A stretch of 64,000 nt of DNA from Yinghuangia sp035454725 (GTDB taxonomy: Bacteria > Actinomycetota > Actinomycetes > Streptomycetales > Streptomycetaceae). A program made the position numbers and the translations under genes. Shown here in pieces: positions 1 through 8,206 of the stretch (positions within the stretch are counted from its first letter, which is position 1; the number at the start of each line of letters is the position of its first letter). The DNA is taken from contig NZ_JBPKBI010000002.1 of the NCBI RefSeq assembly GCF_051388935.1, positions 558,001 to 622,000 on the forward strand, given 5' to 3'. The notes beneath the pieces are model-generated. The model had not been told where the DNA came from, made no database searches, and saw only the letters and a program-made list of their open reading frames with translations.

Positions 1-5
1 ACGGC

Positions 6-37
6 CGGAGGCGGCCCCGTTGCCGGGGCCGCCTCCG
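6..37 (-). terminator. Terminator hairpin after sucB
   Basis: A perfect 14-bp inverted repeat (6-19 with 24-37) closes on a four-base loop. It lies about 70 bases past the sucB stop on the minus strand. There is no T-run, which is usual for high-GC actinobacterial terminators. It probably ends the lpdA-sucB transcript. Confidence 0.75.
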
Positions 38-104
38 TACCTACCACCTTGCCGTGGACGGCTGTTCCTCCGGAGGAGGTGCAGCCGTCACCCGTGACGC
101 GCTG

Positions 105-1892
105 TCAGAGACCGAGGTCGCCGTCGAACGCGCCTTCCTCCAGGCGCGTCTTGACCGCCGTCAGGAACCGCGCGGCGTCGGCGCCGTCGACGATGCGGTG
201 GTCGTAGGACAGCGCCAGGTACACCATGTCGCGGATCGCGATGGTCTCCCCGAGGTCGGGGTGGTTCACGACCACCGGACGGCGGACCGTCGCCCCAATG
301 CCGAGCATGCCGACCTGCGGCTGGTTGAGGATCGGGGTGTCGAACAGCGCACCGCGCGAACCGGTGTTGGTCACCGTGAAGGTCCCGCCGGCCAGCTCGT
401 CCGGCTTGACCTTGTTGTCACGCGTGCGGGCCGCGAGGTCGGCGGTCTTCTTGGCGATGCCGGCGATGTTGAGGTCGCCCGCGTCGTGGATGACCGGGAC
501 CATCAGGCCGCGGTCGGTGTCGACGGCGATGCCGATGTTCTCCACCGCGTGGTAGGTGATCGTGTCGTCGTCATTGACCCGGGCGTTGACGACCGCGTGC
601 ACCTTGAGCGCTTCGGCCGCGGCCTTGACGAAGAACGGCATCGGCGACAGCTTGACGCCCTCGCGCGCGAAGAAGTCGTCCTTGGCCTTGGCCCGCAGCC
701 GCATGATGTTGGTGACGTCGACCTCGACCACGGTGGTGAGCTGCGCCGACACCGCGAGCGAGTCGACCATGTGCTTGGCGATCGCCTTGCGGATGCGGGT
801 CATCGGCAGGGTCTGGCCGCGCAGCGCGGACGGCTCGACCGCGGGCGTCGTCGGCGCGGAGGGCGCGGCGGCGGGTGCGGCGGCCGGGGCCGGGGCCTTC
901 CGGCGCGCGGCGTCGAGGACGTCCTGCTTGCGGATGCGTCCGCCGATGCCGGTGCCGCTCAGGGTGGACAGGTCCACGTTGTGCTCGGCGGCCAGCTTGC
1001 GGACCAGCGGCGTGACGTACGCGGCCTCGCCCTCCGCCGGAGCGGGCGCGGGCGCCGGAGCAGCCGGGGCGGCGGCCACCGGAGCGGGGGCGGGTGCCGG
1101 AGCAGCGGGTGCCGGAGCAGCGGCCGGGGCCGGAGCGGGTGCCGGAGCCGGTGCAGGGGCCGGCGCGGGTGCGGGTGCGGGGGCCGGTTCGGCAGCAGGC
1201 GCGGGAGCCGCGGCCGGAGCAGCAGCGGGCGCCGGTTCCGGGGCAGCCGCCGGAGCGGCTCCGGGCGCGCCGATCACCGCGAGCTGCGCGCCGACCTCGA
1301 CCGTCTCGTCCTCGGCGACGCTGATCGCCAGCACGACGCCGCCGACCGGCGCGGGGATCTCGGTGTCGACCTTGTCGGTCGAGACCTCGAGAAGCGGCTC
1401 GTCGGCCGCGACGGTGTCGCCGACCTGCTTGAGCCAGCGCGTGATGGTGCCTTCCTGGACGCTCTCGCCGAGCGCCGGCAGCAGCACCGGGGTGCCCTGC
1501 GCGTCGCCGCCCGAGGGCGCAGCCGGTGCGGCGGCGGGAGCGGGTGCCTCGGCGGCCGGCGCGGGCGCCGGTGCGGCGGGCTGCGGAGCCGGCTCGGGCG
1601 CGGGCGCCGCCGGGGCCTCCTGGGCGGGCGCGGCCGGGGCCGCTGCCGCACCCGAGCCGTCGTCGATGATCGCCAGCTCGGCGCCGACCTCGACGGTGTC
1701 GTCCTCGGCGACCTTGATGGACATGAGGATGCCGGCGGCGGGCGCCGGGATTTCGGTGTCGACCTTGTCGGTCGAGACTTCGAGGAGCGGCTCGTCCATT
1801 TCGACGCGCTCACCCTCCCGCTTGAGCCAGCGGGTGATGATGCCCTCCTGCACGCTCTCGCCGAGCGCGGGCAGTGTTACAGAGACCGGCAT
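105..1892 (-). CDS. sucB: Dihydrolipoamide acyltransferase E2 (2-oxoglutarate dehydrogenase type)
   Basis: This is the E2 core of a 2-oxoacid dehydrogenase complex; it moves the acyl group from lipoamide to CoA in the cytoplasm. The 595-residue protein has two lipoyl domains, each with a DKVDTEIP motif (the lipoyl lysine of the first is K43). Very long Ala/Pro linkers follow, then a peripheral-subunit binding domain (YVTPLVRKLA onward) and the catalytic domain with H565 and D569 in YDHRIVDGAD. Two lipoyl domains and Ala-Pro linkers are typical of the actinobacterial SucB. An AAGGAG site precedes the ATG. lpdA is 53 bases upstream on the same strand, so E2 and E3 look co-transcribed. A pyruvate dehydrogenase E2 role cannot be excluded from sequence alone. 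Confidence 0.95.
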   Translation of the reverse strand: MPVSVTLPALGESVQEGIITRWLKREGERVEMDEPLLEVSTDKVDTEIPAPAAGILMSIKVAEDDTVEVGAELAIIDDGSGAAAAPAAPAQEAPAAPAPEPAPQPAAPAPAPAAEAPAPAAAPAAPSGGDAQGTPVLLPALGESVQEGTITRWLKQVGDTVAADEPLLEVSTDKVDTEIPAPVGGVVLAISVAEDETVEVGAQLAVIGAPGAAPAAAPEPAPAAAPAAAPAPAAEPAPAPAPAPAPAPAPAPAPAPAAAPAPAAPAPAPAPVAAAPAAPAPAPAPAEGEAAYVTPLVRKLAAEHNVDLSTLSGTGIGGRIRKQDVLDAARRKAPAPAAAPAAAPSAPTTPAVEPSALRGQTLPMTRIRKAIAKHMVDSLAVSAQLTTVVEVDVTNIMRLRAKAKDDFFAREGVKLSPMPFFVKAAAEALKVHAVVNARVNDDDTITYHAVENIGIAVDTDRGLMVPVIHDAGDLNIAGIAKKTADLAARTRDNKVKPDELAGGTFTVTNTGSRGALFDTPILNQPQVGMLGIGATVRRPVVVNHPDLGETIAIRDMVYLALSYDHRIVDGADAARFLTAVKTRLEEGAFDGDLGL

Positions 1893-1945
1893 GGGGTCAG
1901 TGACTCCTTCGTACGCTTCCGGGCAAAAGTGTCGGCAGGGGCGCG

Positions 1946-3334
1946 TCAGTCGTGCACATGCAACGGCTTGCCGGCGAGGGCCAGATGGGCTTCGCCGATC
2001 GCCTCGGACTGGGACGGGTGCGGGTGGATGAGCTGCGCCACCTCGGACGGCAGCGCCTCCCAGTTGTAGATGAGTTGGGCCTCGGCCACGAGCTCGCCCA
2101 TTCGGGCGCCGACCATGTGGATGCCGACGACGGGGCCGTCCTTGACCGAGACGACCTTGACCGAGCCGGCCGTCTTGAGGATCTGGCTTTTCCCGTTGCC
2201 GCCGAGGTTGTAGTCGAGCAGCGCGACGTTGTCGGCGCCGTACCGCTCGGTGGCCTGCGCCTGGGTGAGCCCGACCGACGCGACCTCCGGGTCGCAGTAC
2301 GTGACACGCGGCACGCCGGTGTAGTCGATCGGCGCGACCCCCAGACCCGCGATGCGCTCGGCGACGAGGATGCCCTCGCCGAAGCCCACGTGGGCGAGCT
2401 GCAGCGTGGGGATGAGGTCGCCCACTGCGGAGACGGTCGGGACGTTGGTTCGGCAGTACTCGTCGACGAGCACGTAGCCGCGGTCCATCGCGATGCCGGC
2501 CTCTTCGTAGCCGAGGCCCGCGGAGACGGGGCCGCGGCCGACCGCGACGAGCAGCAGCTCGGCCTCGACCTGCTTGCCGTTCTCCAGCGAGACGCGCACG
2601 CCCGTGTCGGTGTACTCGACCCCGCTGAACCGCGCGCCGAGCTCGAACTTGATGCCGCGCTTGCGGAACGCGCGTTCGAGCAGCTTGCTGCTGCTCTCGT
2701 CCTCGACCGGGACCAAGTGGGGCAGCGCCTCGACGATCGTCACATCGACGCCGAACGACTTCCAGGCGCTGGCGAACTCCACGCCGATGACGCCGCCGCC
2801 CAGGATCACCGCGGAGGCGGGCACACGGTCGAGGACCAGGGCGTGGTCGCTGTTGATGACGCGGTTGCCGTCGATCTCCAGGCCGGGCAGCGACTTGGGC
2901 ACCGAGCCCGTGGCCAGCACGACGTGGCGGCCTTCGTACCGCGTGCCGTCGACCTCGACGGCGGTCGGCGAGACGAGGCGGCCGGTGCCCTCGACCACGG
3001 TGATCTTTCGGCTCGCGATGAGGCCGGTCAGCCCCTTGAACAGACGGGAGATGACCCCGTCCTTGTACTTGTGCACCGCCGCGATGTCGATGCCCTCGAA
3101 CTTCGAGATGACGCCGAATTGCGCGCTCTCGCGGGTCTGGTCCGCGACCTCGCCGGCGTGCAGGAGTGCCTTCGTCGGAATGCAGCCCTGGTGAAGGCAG
3201 GTACCGCCGAGTTTGCCCTTTTCGATGAGCACGACCTGCATCCCCAGCTCCGCGGCGCGAAGCGCGCAGGCGTAGCCGCCGCTTCCGCCTCCGAGGATCA
3301 CTACATCGAAAACGGCTCCGGCGTCTTTCGCCAC
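1946..3334 (-). CDS. lpdA: Dihydrolipoyl dehydrogenase (E3)
   Basis: This FAD enzyme reoxidises the dihydrolipoamide of 2-oxoacid dehydrogenase E2 with NAD+. The 462-residue length is normal for the family. The N-terminal FAD site is VVILGGGSGG, the redox disulfide is C46-C51 in GGTCLHQGC, and the C-terminal HPHPSQSE supplies the catalytic pair H439/E444. The GTG start at 3334 is chosen over longer frames because an AGGAGGA ribosome site sits at 3341-3347 and the FAD fold begins at once. It lies directly upstream of sucB, which supports joint expression. Confidence 0.95.
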   Translation of the reverse strand: MAKDAGAVFDVVILGGGSGGYACALRAAELGMQVVLIEKGKLGGTCLHQGCIPTKALLHAGEVADQTRESAQFGVISKFEGIDIAAVHKYKDGVISRLFKGLTGLIASRKITVVEGTGRLVSPTAVEVDGTRYEGRHVVLATGSVPKSLPGLEIDGNRVINSDHALVLDRVPASAVILGGGVIGVEFASAWKSFGVDVTIVEALPHLVPVEDESSSKLLERAFRKRGIKFELGARFSGVEYTDTGVRVSLENGKQVEAELLLVAVGRGPVSAGLGYEEAGIAMDRGYVLVDEYCRTNVPTVSAVGDLIPTLQLAHVGFGEGILVAERIAGLGVAPIDYTGVPRVTYCDPEVASVGLTQAQATERYGADNVALLDYNLGGNGKSQILKTAGSVKVVSVKDGPVVGIHMVGARMGELVAEAQLIYNWEALPSEVAQLIHPHPSQSEAIGEAHLALAGKPLHVHD

Positions 3335-3586
3335 GTCACGTCCTCCTGCTGGTATGCCATGTGCCCACCCGGCTGATGCGCCGGGATCGCACCCCCTTCT
3401 TGTGGAAGGGCCTGAGTGCCGGTACAACATCCTCCCACTTGTTGCAGGGGGGACGGCACCGCGGGTGCGCGCGGCTCGTTCCGGTGGTGTGTTGCCTGTG
3501 CCACAGGCACACCGACAAGCTGTTCAGCCACGGCGCGCCGACCCTGGGGCGACCGAGATGAGGATCGGCCGAGGGAGGGACCGGAC

Positions 3587-3892
3587 GTGGGACTGTTCCG
3601 ACGGGGTTCGCGCGCGCGGCGCAGTGAGGCGGGCGCGGCTGTCGAACACCTCAAGGAGTTCGCGCGCAGCCGCCGGGGCGTCGAGGCGTATCTCGAACCG
3701 ACCACGACGGTGAGCGGCACGACGATCGTGCTCGTCGCCGACACCGGCGAATGGACGCGGCGACCGATAGCGGACCCCGACGCCGGGCGCGCGCTCGCCC
3801 GCAAGCTCGGCATACCGCTGTACGAGGCCGGCATAGTCGGCTACCCGCAGCGCATGCGCGAGTGGACGCAGAAGAACCGCGGCACCGGCTGA
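3587..3892 (+). CDS. Conserved actinobacterial protein of unknown function
   Basis: A 101-residue protein of the small type found next to lpd in streptomycetes (recalled, not searched). It starts with GTG (VGLFRRGSRA...), preceded by GGGAGGG at 3573-3579. A basic N-terminus is followed by an alpha/beta-looking region with EPTTTVSGTTIVLVADTGEW and a C-terminal part ending in YPQRMREWTQ. No catalytic motif is visible. It is divergent from lpdA with a 252-base gap between them, so the two may share a promoter region. The function is unknown; it is too small to be an enzyme of a named family. Confidence 0.75.
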   Translation: MGLFRRGSRARRSEAGAAVEHLKEFARSRRGVEAYLEPTTTVSGTTIVLVADTGEWTRRPIADPDAGRALARKLGIPLYEAGIVGYPQRMREWTQKNRGTG

Positions 3893-3964
3893 CGGCGCCC
3901 CAGGCCCGGGCAGCGGACCTGGCGCGGGCCCCGGGCGGGACGAGTCCGTCGTCCGGAGCGGACG

Positions 3965-4111
3965 CAGGCGGGCGGTTGCGGTTGCGAGAGTCCGCATGGG
4001 CGAAGCCGCATTCGGGGTGCCTCGGTGCCGAGCCTCGGCTGCGGCGGCTCAGGCGGCTCAGGCGGGCGGTTGCGGTTGCGGAAGTCCCGTATACGCGAAT
4101 CCGCATTCGGG
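3965..4111. repeat. Imperfect direct repeat, two copies, 94-base period
   Basis: Copy one is 3965-4016 and copy two 4059-4111. Both begin with a CAGGCGGGCGGTTGCGGTTG core and end with CCGCATTCGGG; the middle differs by a few bases. The segment between them contains a partial third start (CAGGCGGCT). It is non-coding. It may be a replication-slippage duplication or an intergenic repeat family. Confidence 0.8.
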
Positions 4112-4195
4112 CACTCGATGCCGGCGCCCTCGGCGCAGGCGGTGAGTCGATCGACCACGCGGCTCGCCGGCTCACCCACGCGATGCCGAGCGCGC

Positions 4196-4221
4196 GGGCC
4201 GGGGAGCGGGTGCCCCGGCCC
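4196..4221 (-). terminator. Terminator hairpin after pepA
   Basis: A 9-bp perfect stem (4196-4204 with 4213-4221) with an eight-base loop lies 12 bases past the pepA stop on the minus strand. It has no T-run. Confidence 0.6.
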
Positions 4222-4233
4222 GTCGCGCCGGTG

Positions 4234-5748
4234 TCAGATCGTCCCGTCGGCGACGTCGGCCGCGAGCTGCACCAGCGTGCGCACCGCGACGCCCGTGCCG
4301 CCCTTCGGGGTGTAGCCGGACACCTCGCCCTCGTTGAACGCCGGGCCCGCGATGTCGAGGTGTGCCCACGAGACGCCCTCGGCAACGAACTCCCGCAGGA
4401 AGATGCCGGCCGACAGGCCGCCGCCCATGCGCTCGCCGATGTTCTTCAGGTCGGCGACCGTCGAGTCGAGCGACCGGCGCAGCTCGGCGGGCGTCGGCAG
4501 CGGCCACGAAGGCTCGCCGGTGCGCTCGGCCGCGTCGTGGACGGCGGTGCGGAAGTCGTCGTCGTTGGCGATGATGCCGAACGTCTTGTTGCCGAGCGCG
4601 ACCATCATCGCGCCGGTCAGCGTCGCGACGTCGACGAGCTTCTCCGGGTCCTCCTCGCACGCCCGGGTGATCGCGTCGGCGAGCACGAGGCGGCCCTCGG
4701 CGTCGGTGTTGAGCACCTCGACCGTGCGACCGCCGTACATGCGCAGGACGTCGCCGGGGCGCGTCGCGGTACCGGAGGGCATGTTCTCCGCCAGAGCGAG
4801 CCAGCCGGTGACGTTGACCGCGAGGTCGAGGCGGGCGATAGCGGCGACCGCGCCGAGCACGGCGGCGGCGCCGGCCATGTCCATTTTCATGGTCTCGTTG
4901 GACCCCGGGGGCTTGAGCGACAGACCGCCCGAGTCGTACGTGATGCCCTTGCCCACCAGCGCGATACTGCGTTCGGCGTCGGGGTGCGTGTAGCCGAGGC
5001 GTACCAGGCGCGGCGGGTGCTGCGAGCCCTGGCCGACCCCGAGGATGCCGCCGAATTCGCCCTTCGCCAGCGCCTTTTCATCCATCACATCGACCTTGAA
5101 GCCGAAGTTCTTGCCCAGGTCGACGGCGATCGCCGCGAAGGACTTCGGGTTGAGGTGGTTGGGCGGGGTGTTGACGAGGTCACGGGCCCGGTTGACGCTT
5201 TCGGCGACGACGAGCGCGCGCTCCAGCGCCGCCTTGGCGGCCTTGTCGCGTGCCTTCGCGCCCAGCAGCACGACCTCTTTGACCGCGGCCTTGCGGCCCT
5301 CCAGGGATTTCTCGCGGTAGGTGTCGAAGATGTACGCGCCGAGCGCGGCGCCCAGCGCGACGGCTTCCACGGACGCCGGGTCATCGAGGGCGAGCGCGAC
5401 ACCCACCTTGTTCAGGCCTGTCGCCGCGCGTGCCGTGTTGCCGCCGAACCTGCGCAGTTGTTCGTGGTCGAAACCGTCGTCCGCGACCGTTCCGACACCG
5501 ACCGCGATGACCACGGGGGCCTTCAGCGACCCCGCGCCCACCGCCGTCGGAACGCGCGTGGTCTCGCCCTCCGCGCCGGTGGCACCGAGTGCTTCGAGGA
5601 CCGAGGCCAGCGCGCCGTCGAACGCGGTCTCGACGGTCTCGCCGCCCGCGGCGACGACCGGGCCGTCGGCGCCCTTGACGAGACCGATGACGATGGCGTC
5701 GGCGCGCAGGGAGGCCGCCGAGCTGGTGCTCAGGCTCAGTGTGGTCAC
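4234..5748 (-). CDS. pepA: Leucyl aminopeptidase (M17 family)
   Basis: A cytosolic two-metal aminopeptidase that removes N-terminal residues from peptides. The protein is 504 residues. An N-terminal macro-like domain is followed by the M17 catalytic domain, which carries the metal-site signature NTDAEGRL and the KGITYDSGGLS segment that contains a conserved lysine. The GTG start at 5748 (VTTLSLST) has an AGGAG ribosome site about 12 bases upstream; longer frames have no family sequence. It lies beside the cobalamin genes without an obvious functional link. The convergent neighbour at 3587 is separated by a repeat-bearing spacer. Confidence 0.93.
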   Translation of the reverse strand: MTTLSLSTSSAASLRADAIVIGLVKGADGPVVAAGGETVETAFDGALASVLEALGATGAEGETTRVPTAVGAGSLKAPVVIAVGVGTVADDGFDHEQLRRFGGNTARAATGLNKVGVALALDDPASVEAVALGAALGAYIFDTYREKSLEGRKAAVKEVVLLGAKARDKAAKAALERALVVAESVNRARDLVNTPPNHLNPKSFAAIAVDLGKNFGFKVDVMDEKALAKGEFGGILGVGQGSQHPPRLVRLGYTHPDAERSIALVGKGITYDSGGLSLKPPGSNETMKMDMAGAAAVLGAVAAIARLDLAVNVTGWLALAENMPSGTATRPGDVLRMYGGRTVEVLNTDAEGRLVLADAITRACEEDPEKLVDVATLTGAMMVALGNKTFGIIANDDDFRTAVHDAAERTGEPSWPLPTPAELRRSLDSTVADLKNIGERMGGGLSAGIFLREFVAEGVSWAHLDIAGPAFNEGEVSGYTPKGGTGVAVRTLVQLAADVADGTI

Positions 5749-5914
5749 GAGTGTCCTGTTCTCCTCTTGTGGCTCTTCTCGCCGATCTTCCGGCGAACCG
5801 CGCAGCGAAACCCATGTCGTGTCGCGGCCTTCCCCGAAGGTGCCGGGGGGATGCCGGGGAACTGCCGGATCCCGGCGTATCCCCACAGCATTACATGTCC
5901 TCGCGCGGCGTGTC

Positions 5915-6697
5915 TCAGCCCGTGGACAGGACCACCAGCGCGGCCGCCGTCGCCGTCTCGGCCACCGCACCGAGCACGTCTCCCGTGATGCCGCCGATGC
6001 GACGAACCACGTGCCACAGCAGGGCGCTTGCCGCGCCCAGCGCCACAACGACGGACAACAGCGCCCGTACGACTCCAAGTTCGGTCGCCGCACCCACACC
6101 GGCGGCCGACGCCGCGAGCAGGAGCACGAGAAGAACCACCGTCACCGGCCGCAGAGTTCCGGCCACCATCGCCCCCAGGCCGCCCGGGCGCGCGCTCGGC
6201 ACGCCGCGCAGGCATCCGAACCCGATCGCGACGCGCCCGCACACCACCGCGACCACCAGGGCCGCCACCGCCTCGCCGGTTCCGTGCCGCGCTCCCGTCT
6301 GGGCGAGCGCGGCCGTCTGCGCGAGCAGGGTGAACACCAAAGTGAGCACCCCGAACGGGCCGATGTCGGAGGCCTTCATGATGCGCAAGGCGTCTTCCGC
6401 GGGTCGACCCGAGCCGAGGCCGTCGGCAACGTCCGCCAGCCCGTCGAGGTGCAGTCCGCGGGTGAGCAGCGCCAGGGCGCCCAGCGCGAGCACCGCCGCG
6501 AGCAGCGGACCACCCCCGGCGTACGACGCCAGCGCCAGGACCCCGGCCGCGAGCCCGCCGACGACCGCGCCCACGAGGGGGGCCGTGGCCATCGCGCGCG
6601 CCGCCACGGCCCGGTCCACGTGCGGGACGCGCACCGGCAGCACCGACAGAGTGCCGAACGCGAGGCGAAGACCGTCGAACCTGGCCGCGCCGTTCAC
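5915..6697 (-). CDS. cobS: Adenosylcobinamide-GDP ribazoletransferase
   Basis: A membrane enzyme that joins alpha-ribazole to adenosylcobinamide-GDP, the last step of cobalamin nucleotide-loop assembly. The protein is 260 residues with the family opening GLRLAFGTLSVLPVRVP, an LHLDGLADVADGLGS active-site segment, and several hydrophobic Ala/Val/Leu-rich membrane spans. The start is GTG with no good ribosome site; it lies 25 bases downstream of cobT, so translation may be coupled. With cobT and the MBL-CobU fusion upstream on the same strand it forms a three-gene nucleotide-loop set. Confidence 0.92.
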   Translation of the reverse strand: MNGAARFDGLRLAFGTLSVLPVRVPHVDRAVAARAMATAPLVGAVVGGLAAGVLALASYAGGGPLLAAVLALGALALLTRGLHLDGLADVADGLGSGRPAEDALRIMKASDIGPFGVLTLVFTLLAQTAALAQTGARHGTGEAVAALVVAVVCGRVAIGFGCLRGVPSARPGGLGAMVAGTLRPVTVVLLVLLLAASAAGVGAATELGVVRALLSVVVALGAASALLWHVVRRIGGITGDVLGAVAETATAAALVVLSTG

Positions 6698-6722
6698 CGG
6701 GAGGCGTTCATGGGTGTGGCCT

Positions 6723-7892
6723 TCAATCCTCGGAGCCGGCGTGGCCGTTGCCGCCGGGGGCGTCCGCCGGCGCGTCCTTGGTCAGCGACATGACAGGTGT
6801 GGGCGCCGCATGATCGCCGTCGGTGTCTTCGGTGTCTTCGGTGTCCTTGGCGTCTTCGGCGTCGGGAAGCGCGGCGGCCAGGCACGCCGCGGCCCGCACG
6901 ATCGGCAGGGCCAGCAGCGCGCCCGTGGCCTCGCCGTACCGCAGCTTGTAGTCGAGCAGGGGTTCCAGGGCCATGCGGTCGAGGGCCTTGCCGTGACTCG
7001 GCTCCGGCGTGAGGTGGGCGGCGAGGAACCAGTCGGGGCTGCGGTACGAGATGCGCTGCACCACCAGCGCGGCGGCTGCCGAGGCAACGCCGTCCAGCAG
7101 TACCGGCGTACGACGGATCGCCGCCTGGAGCAGGAAGCCGCTCATCGCGGCGAAGTCCGCGCCGCCCGACACCGCGAGCAGCCGCAGCGGCTCGCCGAGC
7201 ACTGGCCGCGCCCGCCGGAGCGCGTCGCGGATCGCGGCGCACTTGCGGATCCAGGCGGCGTCGTCGATGCCGGACCCGCGCCCGATCGCGGACGCCGCGT
7301 CCATGCCGGTGAGCGCGGCGATGAGCACCGCCGCGACCGTCGTGTTGCCGACGCCGATGTCACCGACGACGAGGAGGTCGGCGCCGCCGTCGATCTCCGC
7401 GTCGGCCACGTCCATGCCGGCCCGGAACGCCTCCTCCGCCTGCGCGGTCGAGACGGCGTCACCGCGGTCGATGCCGGCGCTGGACCGCCGCACCCGGTGC
7501 CGTGTGACGGCGGCGGGCAGCAGCTCGGGATCGGTGTCGACGGCGATGTCGACCACGCGCACCGGGGCGCCGGACAACCCGGCCAGCAGCCCGGCGGCGC
7601 CACCGCCGGCGGCTGCCTCGCGCACCGCCCGGGCGGTGTGTCCCTCAGGCAGGGCCGACACGTTCTTCGCGGCGATCCCGTGGTCGCCGGCGAACACCAC
7701 GACGTGCGGCGCGGCGATCGGGCGCACCGACGTGCCGCCCTGGACGCCGGCGAGCCACACGGCGACGTCCTCCAGCCGCCCGAAGGCGCCCGAGGCCCCG
7801 GCCTGCCGTGCCAGCCGAGCCCGCAGACGGGCGCGCGCCTCGTCGTCGGGGCGTGTGACGAGGCCGGAAAGTGAGTCGAGATCGATAGCCAT
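6723..7892 (-). CDS. cobT: Nicotinate-nucleotide-dimethylbenzimidazole phosphoribosyltransferase
   Basis: It makes alpha-ribazole phosphate from nicotinate mononucleotide and dimethylbenzimidazole, the lower-ligand donor for CobS. The protein is 389 residues. Visible family motifs are FAGDHGIAAKNVSALP, VVGDIGVGNTT and EPSHGKALDRM. The C-terminus after about residue 345 is an acidic tail absent from the usual enzyme of about 350 residues; it includes a 9-bp (three-codon) repeat giving EDTEDTEDT, a likely slippage product. It is transcribed toward cobS. Confidence 0.93.
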   Translation of the reverse strand: MAIDLDSLSGLVTRPDDEARARLRARLARQAGASGAFGRLEDVAVWLAGVQGGTSVRPIAAPHVVVFAGDHGIAAKNVSALPEGHTARAVREAAAGGGAAGLLAGLSGAPVRVVDIAVDTDPELLPAAVTRHRVRRSSAGIDRGDAVSTAQAEEAFRAGMDVADAEIDGGADLLVVGDIGVGNTTVAAVLIAALTGMDAASAIGRGSGIDDAAWIRKCAAIRDALRRARPVLGEPLRLLAVSGGADFAAMSGFLLQAAIRRTPVLLDGVASAAAALVVQRISYRSPDWFLAAHLTPEPSHGKALDRMALEPLLDYKLRYGEATGALLALPIVRAAACLAAALPDAEDAKDTEDTEDTDGDHAAPTPVMSLTKDAPADAPGGNGHAGSED

Positions 7893-8206
7893 CGCGGGTC
7901 AGCGTAATGCGTGGCCGATCCGGTGCGTGAGCCGCAGTCCGGCACCCGGCGGGGAGCGCGACCGCGACACCGGCCGGCGGTCGGGCGATGGGGGACGCCC
8001 CAAGGTGAGAGCGCGCCGACAGATTCCACGGCCGTCCCGCAACGGCTGCACGGACGAAGGGTCGAGGTGACGGCAAGGCTCGCTCGCGGGCGTCGCATCG
8101 ACGGAACGGCCAAGGCGGTGGCGGTCGTGGCGGCGTACGAACGCGCTGCTACCGGTTCGGGCAACCGCAGGGCCGCCTCGCCCGGGAACTCCCGTCGCCC
8201 GTCCGC
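7893..8206. other. Intergenic stretch, no feature recognised
   Basis: 314 bases between the cobT start and the end of the CobU fusion gene, both on the minus strand. I looked for a cobalamin riboswitch (B12-box type sequence) and saw none. It presumably carries the cobT-cobS promoter. Confidence 0.5.

Larger units (their letters stand above)
3893..4233. other. Intergenic stretch with an imperfect direct repeat
   Basis: This is the space between the ends of two convergent genes, and no coding frame here looks real. It contains two imperfect copies (about 52 bases) of the same sequence at 3965-4016 and 4059-4111, a short hairpin around 4021-4040, and the pepA terminator at 4196-4221. Confidence 0.7.

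Noticed and set aside
54..2069. Very long plus-strand frame opposite sucB
   Set aside because: It is an antisense shadow: Arg/Gly-rich, with no ribosome site and no domain, produced by high GC on the complement of a clear E2 gene.
3751..5988. 745-residue plus-strand frame opposite pepA
   Set aside because: The minus strand encodes an obvious M17 aminopeptidase with all motifs; the plus frame has no family features.
7893..8206. Cobalamin riboswitch upstream of cobT
   Set aside because: I looked for B12-box-like sequence on the minus strand near the cob genes and did not find it.
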